Origin: an uncultured Ulvibacter sp.
GTDB taxonomy: Bacteria > Bacteroidota > Bacteroidia > Flavobacteriales > Flavobacteriaceae
Assembly (NCBI GenBank): GCA_913063405.1
Contig: CAJXZB010000005.1
Location: 1-64,000 of the forward strand
Reading direction: 5' to 3'
Length of the DNA: 64,000 bases
Position 1 is the first letter of the stretch; each line of letters starts with the position of its first letter. The notes below the pieces were generated by a model. The model worked only from the letters and a program-made list of their open reading frames with translations, made no database searches and was not told the origin of the DNA. Below are positions 23,637-33,993 of the stretch, in pieces. A program made the position numbers and the translations under genes.

Positions 23637-25138
23637 TAACCTCTTAAAATCTCTGGCAAAAGTATTTCAGGTACGTTTTGATAGGAAATGGGTCTCACCC
23701 ATCTTCGTATGGCATTAGGTCCAACAGCGGTAAAGCGACTATCGCTAGATGCTGGGTACGGCCCACCATGGGTCATTGCATCACAAACTTCAACCCCCGT
23801 AGGAACTCCATTAAACACAACCCTTCCTACTCGCTCCTGGAGGGCTTCAAACACAGGAGAAATATTAGCATAATCAGATTTTTCAGCAATGATAGTTCCG
23901 GTCAATTGCCCCTCTATTTTTTCAATAATTCTAATTAATTGATCCTCATCCTTGTACTGCACTACCATAGAAAAAGGCCCAAAAACTTCTTGATGTAGCG
24001 TTATATTTTTGAGAAAGCTTGACCCTTTTGTCATCACTAATCTCGCTTGAGCTGCATTCGTTTTAGTTGGTGGTTCTGCCTCATTTACTAGTATCACAGT
24101 TTCTTGTGAACTTAGAAGGTTTTTATTGGAAGTATATTCCCTATGAATATTAGGGTGAAGCATGCAAAATGATGGAATCTTAGCCAATTTTTCTCCTAAT
24201 AATTCCACAAAAGAATTAGTAAGATCGCTTTCTAAAACTATTATTAAACCAGGGTTCGTACAAAACTGTCCTACGCCCATTGTAATAGAATCTGCATACA
24301 TGTTGGCTATTTCGGGAGTCCTAGTTTGCAAAGCTTTTTGGGTAATAACTACTGGATTAATACTTCCCATTTCTGCAAACACAGGTATGGGTTCTTCCCT
24401 TGTTGCTGCTAGATCGTAAAGTGCACGGCCTCCATTTAGGCTTCCAGTAAACCCGACAGCCTTAATATTTGGATTCAAAACAAGTTGGGTTCCAACTTCA
24501 ATCCCATTACTATTTAAATTTGAAAAAACACCTTCTGGCATTCCAGTTTTATGGGCAGCATTTACAATGGCCGAAGCTATTAATTCTCCGGTCTGGGCAT
24601 GCATTGGATGACTTTTTACAATAACAGGATTCCCTGCAGCTAAAGCACTTGCCGTATCCCCGCCAGCAGTAGAATAAGCCAATGGAAAATTACTGGCGCC
24701 AAAAACTGCAATTGGCCCTATAGGAATGAGCATTTTCTTTGTAGATCCACCTTCACTTTTGTGACTGGGTTCTCGCCAATCTTCTGTCTCGACGAGCTTG
24801 GCAAACATTCTTAGTTGTCCAATTGTACGTTCTCTTTCACCTTCTGCTCTTCCTTTTGGTAATCCGCTTTCTAGTACATAGCAATCCAATAAATTGTTTC
24901 CTAGAGCTAAAATTTCATCAGCAATTGCATTTAAAAAAGCCGCCCGTTTTATTCCAGGAGTGTTTCTATATATCTTAAATGCCTTGGAAGCTAAATTGCA
25001 AGCACGGTCTATTTCTTCAGCAGTTGCTTCAAAAATAATAGCGTCATTAGCTACGTTCTCTTTTGGATTAAAAGTCTTAAAGGTGGTAGATCCTAATGCA
25101 GATTCACTATACCCAACTATATTCTTGCCTTTGATCAT
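23636..25138 (-). CDS. Aldehyde dehydrogenase, probable alpha-ketoglutaric semialdehyde (2,5-dioxovalerate) dehydrogenase
   Basis: PIAVFGASNFPLAYSTAGGDTASALAAGNPVIVKSHP...GFTGSLNGGRALYDLAATREEPIPVFAEMGSINPVVI...GQFCTNPGL. Confidence 0.88.
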   Translation of the reverse strand: MIKGKNIVGYSESALGSTTFKTFNPKENVANDAIIFEATAEEIDRACNLASKAFKIYRNTPGIKRAAFLNAIADEILALGNNLLDCYVLESGLPKGRAEGERERTIGQLRMFAKLVETEDWREPSHKSEGGSTKKMLIPIGPIAVFGASNFPLAYSTAGGDTASALAAGNPVIVKSHPMHAQTGELIASAIVNAAHKTGMPEGVFSNLNSNGIEVGTQLVLNPNIKAVGFTGSLNGGRALYDLAATREEPIPVFAEMGSINPVVITQKALQTRTPEIANMYADSITMGVGQFCTNPGLIIVLESDLTNSFVELLGEKLAKIPSFCMLHPNIHREYTSNKNLLSSQETVILVNEAEPPTKTNAAQARLVMTKGSSFLKNITLHQEVFGPFSMVVQYKDEDQLIRIIEKIEGQLTGTIIAEKSDYANISPVFEALQERVGRVVFNGVPTGVEVCDAMTHGGPYPASSDSRFTAVGPNAIRRWVRPISYQNVPEILLPEILRG

Positions 25139-26061
25139 AAACTAGCTGTTAAATTTTTATAATTCATCAAATTTGGTCTTGCATTAAGTCCTTGTTGGAT
25201 CACTGAAAGCACGTGCTTTCTCTCTTCCCCTTCCAATGGTAATCTTGGAGGTCTTACATTTTCGGTTCCTATCCCGGTGGCCACTTCTGCCAATTTAATG
25301 TTCTGAACCAATTTTGGATTAATGTCCAACTCTAACAAAGGTAAGAACCATCTGTAAATATCAATAGCCTCCTTAATTCTTCCTGCTTTTTGTAGCTCAT
25401 AAATTGCTACAGTTTCTGCTGGAAAAGCACATACTAAACCTGCAATCCAACCATCAGCTCCCATAAGAAGACTTTCAAGAGCAATTGTATCTACACCTGT
25501 CATTATGGACAGCCGATCACCAAAACGGTTTTTTATTCTAGTAACATTCGAAATATCTCTTGTAGATTCCTTTACCGCCTGAATGTTTGAACACTTCAAA
25601 AGTTCTTCAAACATATCCAATGTTACTTCAATTTTATAATCAACTGGATTATTATATACCATAATTGGTAGGCCCGTATTCTTGGCCACGGTTTTATAAT
25701 AAACTACGGTTTCTTTATCTCCAGCTTTATATCTCATGGGTGGCAACATCATTAATCCAGATGCACCATCTTTCTCTGCTGTTTGAGCTGCTTCAATGGC
25801 GGCCTTAGTTGATTGTTCTGCAATATTAACAAGAATAGGAACCTTTCCATTTATAAGTTGAACGGAAGTCTGTGTTAACACTCTTTTTTCCATCTCGTTT
25901 AATGTACTCGCCTCACCTAGGGTTCCTCCTAAAACAATTCCATGTACCCCAGCCTCAAGTTGTACTTCAAGGTTATGTTCAAACATATGTAAGTCTAACG
26001 AATCTTTATCCGTGAACTTTGTAGTTACTGCCGGCATTACGCCTTTCCATTCTATCTTCAT
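25135..26061 (-). CDS. DHDPS/NAL family lyase, probable 1-pyrroline-4-hydroxy-2-carboxylate deaminase
   Basis: MKIEWKGVMPAVTTKFTDKDSLDLHMFEHNLEVQLEAGVHGIVLGGTLGEASTLNEMEK...IMVYNNP...AVKEST. Confidence 0.85.
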   Translation of the reverse strand: MKIEWKGVMPAVTTKFTDKDSLDLHMFEHNLEVQLEAGVHGIVLGGTLGEASTLNEMEKRVLTQTSVQLINGKVPILVNIAEQSTKAAIEAAQTAEKDGASGLMMLPPMRYKAGDKETVVYYKTVAKNTGLPIMVYNNPVDYKIEVTLDMFEELLKCSNIQAVKESTRDISNVTRIKNRFGDRLSIMTGVDTIALESLLMGADGWIAGLVCAFPAETVAIYELQKAGRIKEAIDIYRWFLPLLELDINPKLVQNIKLAEVATGIGTENVRPPRLPLEGEERKHVLSVIQQGLNARPNLMNYKNLTASL

Positions 26062-26188
26062 TTGTTACTGATTTTGGGTAAAAGTATTTGAAAACCTCAA
26101 GATAGAATGATGCGCATTTAATCAATATTGATACTATTTTATCCTAAAACAAATATTTTTGTCTACTTTCGAATAATATTTGTTATAA

Positions 26189-27037
26189 ATGAAAGTACTG
26201 CCCTTTACAATACCTAAACCCAAACGAGACGCACTTATTTTACAAGAAGATAAGGGGGCATCTTTTTACCAACTCCTGCATCAACATAAAGAACTACAAA
26301 TAAGTCAAATCATCTCTGGAGAAGGGACCTTAATAGTAGGTGATACGGTTAATTCCTATAAAGAGGGAGATATTGTCATTCTAGGTGGAGACTTGCCTCA
26401 TGTTTTTAAAACTGAATCTGGTGAAAATGTAATTTCTCATATGATCACAATATTCTTCACAAAAGAATCTTTTGGCCCTGAGTTTTTCTATACTGAAGAA
26501 CTGAAATATTTGCTCTCGTTCTTTGAAAAGGCCAACAATGGTTTTCGAATTCGCTCAAGACAACAACAAGTGATACTCTTATTTGAACAGCTATTCAATG
26601 CGACAAAACTAGATCGTTTTATCCTTTTCCTTCAAATAATGAAGACTATCAATTTGTCAAAGTTTGAGTATTTGTCCAATTCTAATTCAGAAAAAAAATA
26701 TAATGACATTGAAGGTAGACGAATGAGTGCTGTTTTTGAATTCACCATGAATAACTTTCGAAATGAAATTTCATTAGCAAGGATTGCTCAAGAAGCGACC
26801 ATGACCAAGAACGCTTTTTGTAAGTACTTCAAAAAACGAACAAATAAAACATATACCACTTTCTTAAATGAATTACGTATTGAAGAAGCTTGCCGCATAA
26901 TTCAATCACAAACGGATCAATCTATTACCGAAATAGCCGAGTTATCCGGTTTTAATAATATTTCAAATTTCAATAGAAAATTTAAACAACTTAAAAACAA
27001 AACACCTCGTGACTATAGAAAAGAGCTCAGACTATAA
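26189..27037 (+). CDS. AraC family regulator with cupin sensor domain, divergent from the Hyp operon
   Basis: Cupin-like N-terminus (HKELQISQIISGEGTLIVGDTVNSYKEGDIVILGGDLPHVF) and C-terminal AraC HTH (ITEIAELSGFNNISNFNRKFKQLKNKTPRDYRK). Confidence 0.88.
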   Translation: MKVLPFTIPKPKRDALILQEDKGASFYQLLHQHKELQISQIISGEGTLIVGDTVNSYKEGDIVILGGDLPHVFKTESGENVISHMITIFFTKESFGPEFFYTEELKYLLSFFEKANNGFRIRSRQQQVILLFEQLFNATKLDRFILFLQIMKTINLSKFEYLSNSNSEKKYNDIEGRRMSAVFEFTMNNFRNEISLARIAQEATMTKNAFCKYFKKRTNKTYTTFLNELRIEEACRIIQSQTDQSITEIAELSGFNNISNFNRKFKQLKNKTPRDYRKELRL

Positions 27038-27391
27038 GTTTTTTAACTCTTCCTTCAGTTTTTTAGTCAGTTTAGCGACCACCAAGTCATATGAATGATC
27101 AATTAATTCCAACAACAAATCAATGGATAGCTTGTCTTCAATCTCAATAGTATTCCAGTGTAACTTACTCATATGAAAAGCTCCATAAATAATGGCATCA
27201 TACTCTTCTCGCAACGAAGCAGATCTTTCAGGGTCACACTTTAAATTAACCTGTGCCGGGATTCGTTCAAGTCCCGTAAGTGCAAACATTTTTCCCATCA
27301 CCTTAAAAACCAATGTATGCTCATCAAAAGGAAACGATTCGGTCACTCCTTTTTTGGAAATACAGTAGGTTCTAAATTCTTCAATATTCAT
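27032..27391 (-). CDS. MmcQ/YjbR family DNA-binding protein
   Basis: MNIEEFRTYCISKKGVTESFPFDEHTLVFKVMGKMFALTGL...NLKCDPERSASLREEY. Confidence 0.9.
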   Translation of the reverse strand: MNIEEFRTYCISKKGVTESFPFDEHTLVFKVMGKMFALTGLERIPAQVNLKCDPERSASLREEYDAIIYGAFHMSKLHWNTIEIEDKLSIDLLLELIDHSYDLVVAKLTKKLKEELKNL

Positions 27392-27393
27392 AA

Positions 27394-28383
27394 CTATTTA
27401 ATTCTATATCCTAATGCGGGTTGATCATCAAAATAGATTAATAAATTTTTCATCCCTAACTGTAGTGGAATACTAAAATGCAATCTTCCATCTTTCGTCT
27501 CTTTATTTTTCACTGGATATTTTTTACCTCTAAATAAATAACTCACCTCCTTTGTATCACAATTTGAAATTATAAAAGGAATGGAATCTATGTAAGCATC
27601 TGCCCTTAGCATACCGTTTATTGGTAATTCTACTTGGCTGCTTTCAAGTTGTTCTTGAATGACTAACGGCATGCTAGAAAACACCTCTCTAGAAACAATC
27701 CCATCAATAAAGGCATCTTCGAACATACTGGGGTAATGTGTTTTAAAAAACAACTCCGGTTTAGTTTTATAATAAAAATAAGTAGGCTCTTTTATAAACT
27801 TTCCATTATACTTTCCAGCGCCCCAAGTAGGGTCAAAAAGATATGGAATGCTGTCTATTACAGCGACGTTCCACATATGGCTTTTCTTAAAAGGTCTCCC
27901 AATATCATCAAAGTTTGATTTAATATCGCCTCTTACCAAATAATTCGAAATACCTTGAAGTTCACACAATTTCTCGAATAACATCGCATATCCTTCGCAA
28001 ACTGCAATTCCCTTTTTAAGCGTTCGCTTAATGACCGCTTCACGAGTTTTTTCTTCCTTAGAATTTCTTTCCCGATAGTTCTTAAATTTGAAGTTGAACT
28101 TTTTATATTCATCAGGTTCGTATTCCACATTTAAAATAATCCAGGTGTAAATGGCTCGTACCTTATCTTCTTCCGTAGTAAAATCACGAGAAATGAATCG
28201 AGACAACCCTTCGACAGAATCGAACCTCTCCGGATAGAGTAAAATAGATGCATCCACTCTCTCATAGTCCTGTGAAAGAGATACTTCGCTAATGAACACT
28301 AAAGTAATTAGCCCAAATATCTTTACTAAATTTCTAGCTCGCCTCATTCTTTTCTGAAAGTAATTTGGATGGGGAAGCATCAA
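27394..28383 (-). CDS. Transglutaminase-like domain protein (start may be internal)
   Basis: EDKVRAIYTWIILNVEYEPDE...KGIAVCEGYAMLFEKLCELQGI...HMWNVAVIDSIPYLFDPTWGAG. Confidence 0.8.
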   Translation of the reverse strand: MMLPHPNYFQKRMRRARNLVKIFGLITLVFISEVSLSQDYERVDASILLYPERFDSVEGLSRFISRDFTTEEDKVRAIYTWIILNVEYEPDEYKKFNFKFKNYRERNSKEEKTREAVIKRTLKKGIAVCEGYAMLFEKLCELQGISNYLVRGDIKSNFDDIGRPFKKSHMWNVAVIDSIPYLFDPTWGAGKYNGKFIKEPTYFYYKTKPELFFKTHYPSMFEDAFIDGIVSREVFSSMPLVIQEQLESSQVELPINGMLRADAYIDSIPFIISNCDTKEVSYLFRGKKYPVKNKETKDGRLHFSIPLQLGMKNLLIYFDDQPALGYRIK

Positions 28384-28963
28384 TTTCTAATGCAGAATAA
28401 TCCAACCTCCAATTGATGGTTCCCACTAAAGTTTCCATCAATTGAATTGTTTCGAGTGCTTGTTTTGAAGCTTCATCCAATAAACCACTACTGGGGATTT
28501 TGTCCACAATATGTTGTTTTGCAGACTTATTAACTTCGGTCAAATCTGAAGCTGTAAAAGGATTTGCCCAGCCTTCTTTTTTATCATAGTACCTAAAGTC
28601 AGTATCTATGCTTAGCAATTTAGGTTTTGGAAAATTGGTAAGGGTTATGACCCTTTTTTTAGTATTCGCTTCCATCTTAATTTGAGTAAGGTCAAAACCT
28701 ATATGAGCTTTAGCTTCAATCAAAATAAGCGCTTTCTTTTTTCCCGTTATAAGACTAAACCATTTCTCTTTTACATTTTCATAATGGTATATTTCTGAAA
28801 AATCTCCCTCAACAGTGATAAACTTACAGACACTTCTTATTCTCTCCATGAGAATCACAGACTGTTCGCTCGTTTTACCTCTTTTTTTATTTCCATTAAA
28901 TCTGGAAAAAATAAAGTAGGCCACAATCGCTCCAATTGCTAATCCAATAAAAAGTAATTCCAT
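28334..28963 (-). CDS. DUF4230 family protein
   Basis: MELLFIGLAIGAIVAYFIF...VCKFITVEGDFSEIYHYENVKEKWFSLITGKKKALILIEAKAHIGFDL. Confidence 0.75.
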   Translation of the reverse strand: MELLFIGLAIGAIVAYFIFSRFNGNKKRGKTSEQSVILMERIRSVCKFITVEGDFSEIYHYENVKEKWFSLITGKKKALILIEAKAHIGFDLTQIKMEANTKKRVITLTNFPKPKLLSIDTDFRYYDKKEGWANPFTASDLTEVNKSAKQHIVDKIPSSGLLDEASKQALETIQLMETLVGTINWRLDYSALEIDASPSKLLSEKNEAS

Positions 28964-28964
28964 A

Positions 28965-29318
28965 TTAGTCCTTTCCTATTCTACCCAGATGTGTATCCTT
29001 AAAACTATCGGGATATTTTAATCCATATCCAAACATTCGATCCATGGCTGCATGTGAAAACAAAATAACACCAACTAAGGTATACATTTCGCCTAAGAAA
29101 AACATTCCGACCATCAAAATCGTTAATGCAATTGCCTTATTATGAAATAAGTTATAAGTAATCGCACCCACAGTTGTATTCACCAAATATCCTAACATTC
29201 CAATATCCGGCGTGAGTATCAATGCGAAAAATACCCACCAATTATATTCTAATTGAGAAAATAAAACAACCCCGAGAAAAAATTGCGCAAGTTCTTCGAG
29301 TTTTAGCGTGTTCTTCAT
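28965..29318 (-). CDS. DUF4260 family membrane protein
   Basis: WWVFFALILTPDIGMLGYLVNTTVGAITYNLFHNKA...SHAAMDRMFGYGLKYPDSFKDTHLG. Confidence 0.8.
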   Translation of the reverse strand: MKNTLKLEELAQFFLGVVLFSQLEYNWWVFFALILTPDIGMLGYLVNTTVGAITYNLFHNKAIALTILMVGMFFLGEMYTLVGVILFSHAAMDRMFGYGLKYPDSFKDTHLGRIGKD

Positions 29319-30065
29319 CTATTCGAGTTTATACAATACAGGTTTGCTAGGTGTAGCATCGTTATGAAAGGATGCTATTTGGAGGTTTAATAAATAAGTT
29401 CCATCCTTAATTTTATTTGAAACATAGATAAATTCGGTAATGGTAGCATCAAACCTAGTGGCTTTAGGATAATCCCAAAAGGCCCGGTGCGCTAATAACT
29501 CTCCATCATCCTTTTCCTTATCTACAGATGGTAAATCAATTAGTAAATGCTTCACCCCAATTTTTCTTAAAAACTCAGCGGCAGACTTCGTGAGGTAGGG
29601 CCAATTGGTATTTGAATATTTTTGAGATTTTTTAGAAGCAATATTTGGCAAGGTTCGAATTACAATAGCTTGAGGTGTCCTACCTTTTAAGAGCTTCTTT
29701 AATTGCTTTGCGGAAATAATTTGATCCTCTTCTCTTGTTTCGGGAGCTACTGTTACTAACTCGGCCAAAAAGAAAAACTCCCGTAGTGCCTTGTTTACCG
29801 AATGAAATTCTTCCGAAATATGCCCAACACATTCTGTATGTGTCCCATGGGCGTGGGGATTAAAATTTATAGTATTAAAATTTATAGAGGCTCCTTCGCT
29901 CACTTTTGCTACCCAATCATCAACCCGCACAGGCTTTATTGTAGGCGGGTCTAAGTACCAAGCCTCAGGATTTCTTAAAGAACCCTGTAGCGCAATGGAA
30001 ATATCTAATGGGTTGGATAAATCTGAGATATAGTTTTCACCATCAATTTCAAAAGTTACCTGCAT
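29319..30065 (-). CDS. Cyclase/kynurenine formamidase-like family protein
   Basis: NFNPHAHGTHTECVGHIS and HLLIDLPSVDKEKDDGELLAHRAFWDYP. Confidence 0.8.
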   Translation of the reverse strand: MQVTFEIDGENYISDLSNPLDISIALQGSLRNPEAWYLDPPTIKPVRVDDWVAKVSEGASINFNTINFNPHAHGTHTECVGHISEEFHSVNKALREFFFLAELVTVAPETREEDQIISAKQLKKLLKGRTPQAIVIRTLPNIASKKSQKYSNTNWPYLTKSAAEFLRKIGVKHLLIDLPSVDKEKDDGELLAHRAFWDYPKATRFDATITEFIYVSNKIKDGTYLLNLQIASFHNDATPSKPVLYKLE

Positions 30066-30259
30066 AGAAGGGGGTTTAAAACTTGAAGATACAACAATCT
30101 AAAAAATTATAACGAAAATAAACCCTAAACGAATGATCAAAATAAAAAAGCCAATTACTTTTCTAATAGCGAGGAGGGCACCTCTTGAGAATTTACTTCA
30201 TAGGTCCAAGTAAAGCTTCAAATAAGCGCTCTATCAGCATAGGCATTACTAGATCAAGT

Positions 30260-31384
30260 TTACAGAATCCAAAACAAATCGCTAGCAATCCCATCACTTA
30301 AGAACTTTCCGTGCTCAGAAACCTTAAAAGTATCATTTTCCAAAACTAACAATCCATTATCCAAATGTTCTCTAGATTGTTTCATAAGATAGTTGGCATA
30401 TTTTTCCCCAAAGTCTTTTTTAATTCGCCCAAGTGAGACCCCCCACTTGGTTCGTAGGCCTGTCATAATGTACTCATTGTACTTATCTTTTTCTGAAAGT
30501 AATTCCCGCTCTAATGGCAACACATCTTCATCGATGCTTTTGATGTACTTGGTATTGTTATTTACATTCCAACTGCGAATATTTCCATCATAACTATGTG
30601 CTGAGGGGCCTATTCCTAAGTAAGGTTTTCCCCGCCAATAAGCTGTGTTGTTTTGTGAATGATAACCTTCCTTTGCAAAATTAGAAAACTCGTAATTTTC
30701 ATATTTAGCTTCACGGGTCATGTCACGTAGTAATTCATAATGTTCCGCAGCAATCTCATCTTCCACGGGAGGGAAAATTCCCTTTTTTATAAAAGTTTCT
30801 AAGGCTGTTTTTGGTTCTACAGTAAGCGAGTAACAAGACAAATGAGGAACATCAAAAGATAGTGCTGTTTCTAGATTTTTTTTCCATCTTTCAACATTCA
30901 TTCCGGGTACGCCATAGATTAGATCAACACTAATATTATCGAAATATTCCTTAGCTGCTTTAATACAAATAAAGGCTTCATTCGCACTATGAGCTCGATT
31001 CATGAGTTTTAAGTCCTCTTCGAAAAAAGATTGTATCCCAATACTCAGTCGATTAATTGGGCTTTTAGCCAATTGAAGTAGCACCTCTTTGGACAAATCG
31101 TCTGGGTTGGCTTCCAATGTCATTTCTGGTTCTTCAGAAACTAAAAAATTTTCAAAAACCGTCTTAAAAATTTGAGCTAACTCTTCGGAAGTCAATAAAG
31201 ATGGAGTCCCTCCTCCAAAATAAATCGTTCGAACTTCTCCAACAAGTTCGTCCTTCCGAAGCACCAATTCTTTACAAATAGCATCAATTAATTGACTTTT
31301 CTTTTTTAGAGATGTAGAAAAATGAAAGTCACAATAATGACAAGCTTGCTTACAAAATGGTATGTGAATGTAGATTCCCGACAA
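30260..31384 (-). CDS. hemW: Radical SAM heme chaperone HemW
   Basis: MSGIYIHIPFCKQACHYCDFHFS (CxxxCxxC), TIYFGGGTPSLL, RLSIGIQSFFEEDLKLMNRAH, GIGPSAHSY. Confidence 0.93.
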   Translation of the reverse strand: MSGIYIHIPFCKQACHYCDFHFSTSLKKKSQLIDAICKELVLRKDELVGEVRTIYFGGGTPSLLTSEELAQIFKTVFENFLVSEEPEMTLEANPDDLSKEVLLQLAKSPINRLSIGIQSFFEEDLKLMNRAHSANEAFICIKAAKEYFDNISVDLIYGVPGMNVERWKKNLETALSFDVPHLSCYSLTVEPKTALETFIKKGIFPPVEDEIAAEHYELLRDMTREAKYENYEFSNFAKEGYHSQNNTAYWRGKPYLGIGPSAHSYDGNIRSWNVNNNTKYIKSIDEDVLPLERELLSEKDKYNEYIMTGLRTKWGVSLGRIKKDFGEKYANYLMKQSREHLDNGLLVLENDTFKVSEHGKFLSDGIASDLFWIL

Positions 31385-31437
31385 ACTATAAATTTGAAGG
31401 TAAAAATAGCGCTAAAACCAAAAATATCTAGCGTTTT

Positions 31438-31620
31438 TCAACGAAAACCAGCTTCACCTTTATGAATGGCTCCTGCCGCAACACCGAGGCCAATTTCCTC
31501 ACTCCATTCTTTAAAAATATCAGCATATTTTGTTTCACTAGTTACATTTTGTGCCACGCCATCTACAAAAGAAAAGCACAATACAAGGAGTAATCTAAAA
31601 CTTAACTTGATCAACATCAC
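31438..31620 (-). pseudogene. Possible N-terminal remnant of a secreted hydrolase
   Basis: 60 aa ORF with signal peptide (LVLCFSFVDGVAQN) ending abruptly at VAAGAIHKGEAGFR. Confidence 0.25.
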
Positions 31621-32039
31621 TGAGGGTAATTTTTATATGTAAATGATTTATGAATTATCTTCCATGCTCCATTTACTTTTAGAAGCATTAAATAATCTGT
31701 GTAGAGTCGTTTTCTAGCGGGCATTTTGATCTCAATTTTTGCGATTGCCGCATCGTTTTCATAGTCTATAGAAATTACTTTGCCTATCCTGTTACTCTTG
31801 GCTCCAGGTTTTACATTTCCAACATACTCCTTTCCAGACCAAACTCTAATAGTACCTCTAGAAACAAAATAAAGGTTAAAATCAGGGTGAAAAGCACGTT
31901 CCAATCTTTTCGGTTCACCATTTGCTGTACCCTCAATATAATCGAACAAGGTCTTATTAATTTTTTCCATTTCTGATTGAGCATTTGTTGATAGCAAGAC
32001 TCCTGTTAGAAGAAGTAATAGAAGGATCTTTTTTTTCAT
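31617..32039 (-). CDS. Secreted NTF2-like (lumazine-binding-like) protein
   Basis: MEKINKTLFDYIEGTANGEPKRLERAFHPDFNLYFVSRGTIRVWSGKEYV...LMLLKVNGAWKIIHKSFTY. Confidence 0.8.
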   Translation of the reverse strand: MKKKILLLLLLTGVLLSTNAQSEMEKINKTLFDYIEGTANGEPKRLERAFHPDFNLYFVSRGTIRVWSGKEYVGNVKPGAKSNRIGKVISIDYENDAAIAKIEIKMPARKRLYTDYLMLLKVNGAWKIIHKSFTYKNYPQ

Positions 32040-32055
32040 TACGGTTTTATTTTAG

Positions 32056-32865
32056 TTATTTATTTTGAAGAGTTTCTATGATTTTTCGCGCTACAGATGC
32101 TGAAGCTGTTGGGTCTTGACCGGAAATCAATCTTCCATCAACAACAAAATAATTATCCCAACCCTTTTCGGAATAGGAAAAATCACCTCCGCGTTCCTTT
32201 AAAATGCCCTCAATAGAAAATGGAAACTCCTTGTAATATCTTGCTTCCTTATTCTCAAAAAAATCAGGAAATCCATTAATCTTTTTTCCTTCATATATAT
32301 AGGTTCCATCATTATTTTTTAAATTAACTATCCCAGCTGTGCCATGACAAATAGCAGAAATGATTCCATTATTCTCATAAATCTTTGTAACAATATTCTG
32401 AATTTTTTCGTCTTCTGGAACACCGAACATCGCCGCGCCTCCACCACTATAATAAACCGCCTTGTAATTTGAGGCAAGAATACCATCTGGTCTATGCGTA
32501 TTCTTAAGTTTATTCATAAAATTTGAATCGTAGATGTATTGTTTCTGAATTGAATCTGAAGTATCCAAATATCCAATTGGAATCGCTCCTCCTTTAGGAC
32601 TTACAAAATCCACTGAATACCCCTCGTTTATCAAAAGATCATAGGCTAAAACTATTTCGGCAAAATGATTTGATGTGCCAATCTCAGTATCTCCATACGT
32701 ATGCTGATTGGAAACGATGAACAAGATGCTTGTTTTTGACGACTCTTGGTTTGACTTGTCCAGATTAACGGAGGTATCATTTTGTTTAGAGCTACACCCA
32801 AAAAGGAACAATGTTAACATACTACATACTAGTAGGTTTCTCATAAATGAAATATTTATCAGCAA
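32056..32865 (-). CDS. DJ-1/PfpI-type glutamine amidotransferase-like lipoprotein
   Basis: ILFIVSNQHTYGDTEIGTSNHFAEIVLAYDLLINEGYSVDFVSPKGGAIPIGY...AICHGTAGIVNL. Confidence 0.85.
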   Translation of the reverse strand: MLINISFMRNLLVCSMLTLFLFGCSSKQNDTSVNLDKSNQESSKTSILFIVSNQHTYGDTEIGTSNHFAEIVLAYDLLINEGYSVDFVSPKGGAIPIGYLDTSDSIQKQYIYDSNFMNKLKNTHRPDGILASNYKAVYYSGGGAAMFGVPEDEKIQNIVTKIYENNGIISAICHGTAGIVNLKNNDGTYIYEGKKINGFPDFFENKEARYYKEFPFSIEGILKERGGDFSYSEKGWDNYFVVDGRLISGQDPTASASVARKIIETLQNK

Positions 32866-32932
32866 TATGAGCTAAAAACCATACAAATGATTTTTAAGTT
32901 ATAAAACAGGTGTTCGGATTTATAAATTCGTA

Positions 32933-33976
32933 CTAAGAATTACTTTTTTTAAATTGCGCAGGAGTGGTACCTGTCTTTTTCTTAAAGGCCGTATAAAATG
33001 TAGATTTAGAATTAAACCCACACTCATAGCCAATTGCCTCAAGGGTTAGATGGTCATTCTTTTTGAGCATCCTTTTCGCTTCATCAATTCTATATTCATT
33101 GATAAAAACAGGAAAACTCTTCCCTATATTATCATTCAGAAGTTGAGAAAATTGATGGGTAGAAATATTCAATTGCTTCGCAAGATTTGAAGATTTTAGA
33201 TTCGCGTCTTTATAGGGTTCTTGTTTCAACATTGTTCTTTCCAGCTCCTCCATTAGTATAGTTGCTTGTGCAATTTCTATTTTTCGATCCACATATTTCG
33301 GTACATTCTGAAAAATAATAGATCGTTTCTTTTTATTAAAAAACAGAAACAAAAAGAGCAAATAAAACAAAAACGAAAACGTAAGAGCTCCAAGAATATA
33401 ACTAGAGAACCTTGAAAAGGTAAATGCAGCCCAGACCATTAAATTTCCAACAAAAACACTCGTCAACCAAATATCAGTACTTTCTAATTTATCTTTTTTT
33501 CTAAAGAACTTAACGAGTATATTTCTCAAAATATACCCTGTAGCGATCGTGTATAAGAACCACTGGTAGTAAATCGTCTTTATAAAATAAGGGCGCCAAA
33601 GTTCGACATTTGTCTTGAAGGGATATAAATATCCCACGACTAATGCCACTGTTAACCATAAACCGACATGGTATCGCCAAGTCTTTATTGTTTCACTTTC
33701 TGGCTGTACTACGGATTTTACATAAAAATATAGAAATGGACCAATCAAAATACAGGCCGTAAGACCAAATTGCAAATATTCTAAAGCCAAATCAGAGTTG
33801 AAATAAAAGAAAACGGACTTCCCTATTCTAATACTCATCATTAGTAAAAAAGCACCTAAAAATTTACTAGAGATGTGTGTTGGTTTTGCAAATAAAAGAA
33901 AATAGAGGCTCAGGACCAATCCATTAAAAGCTCCCAATGCACTAAAGAAAAAGAGAAGTTCCCTATTAATCTCCAT
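32933..33976 (-). CDS. AraC family regulator with membrane-spanning N-terminus
   Basis: Multiple TM segments then LAKQLNISTHQFSQLLNDNIGKSFPVFINEYRIDEAKRML...ECGFNSKSTFYTAFKKKTGTTPAQFKK. Confidence 0.9.
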   Translation of the reverse strand: MEINRELLFFFSALGAFNGLVLSLYFLLFAKPTHISSKFLGAFLLMMSIRIGKSVFFYFNSDLALEYLQFGLTACILIGPFLYFYVKSVVQPESETIKTWRYHVGLWLTVALVVGYLYPFKTNVELWRPYFIKTIYYQWFLYTIATGYILRNILVKFFRKKDKLESTDIWLTSVFVGNLMVWAAFTFSRFSSYILGALTFSFLFYLLFLFLFFNKKKRSIIFQNVPKYVDRKIEIAQATILMEELERTMLKQEPYKDANLKSSNLAKQLNISTHQFSQLLNDNIGKSFPVFINEYRIDEAKRMLKKNDHLTLEAIGYECGFNSKSTFYTAFKKKTGTTPAQFKKSNS

Positions 33977-33993
33977 TATAAGAATTCAGTCAA

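Noticed and set aside
25135-26061. Sialic-acid (N-acetylneuraminate lyase) assignment for the DHDPS-family gene
   Set aside because: Operon context (epimerase, D-amino-acid dehydrogenase, semialdehyde dehydrogenase) fits hydroxyproline catabolism better; no sialic acid genes seen.
31438-31620. Short secreted ORF as a functional small protein
   Set aside because: Ends abruptly after a hydrolase-like start; too short for confident assignment, listed only as a possible remnant.
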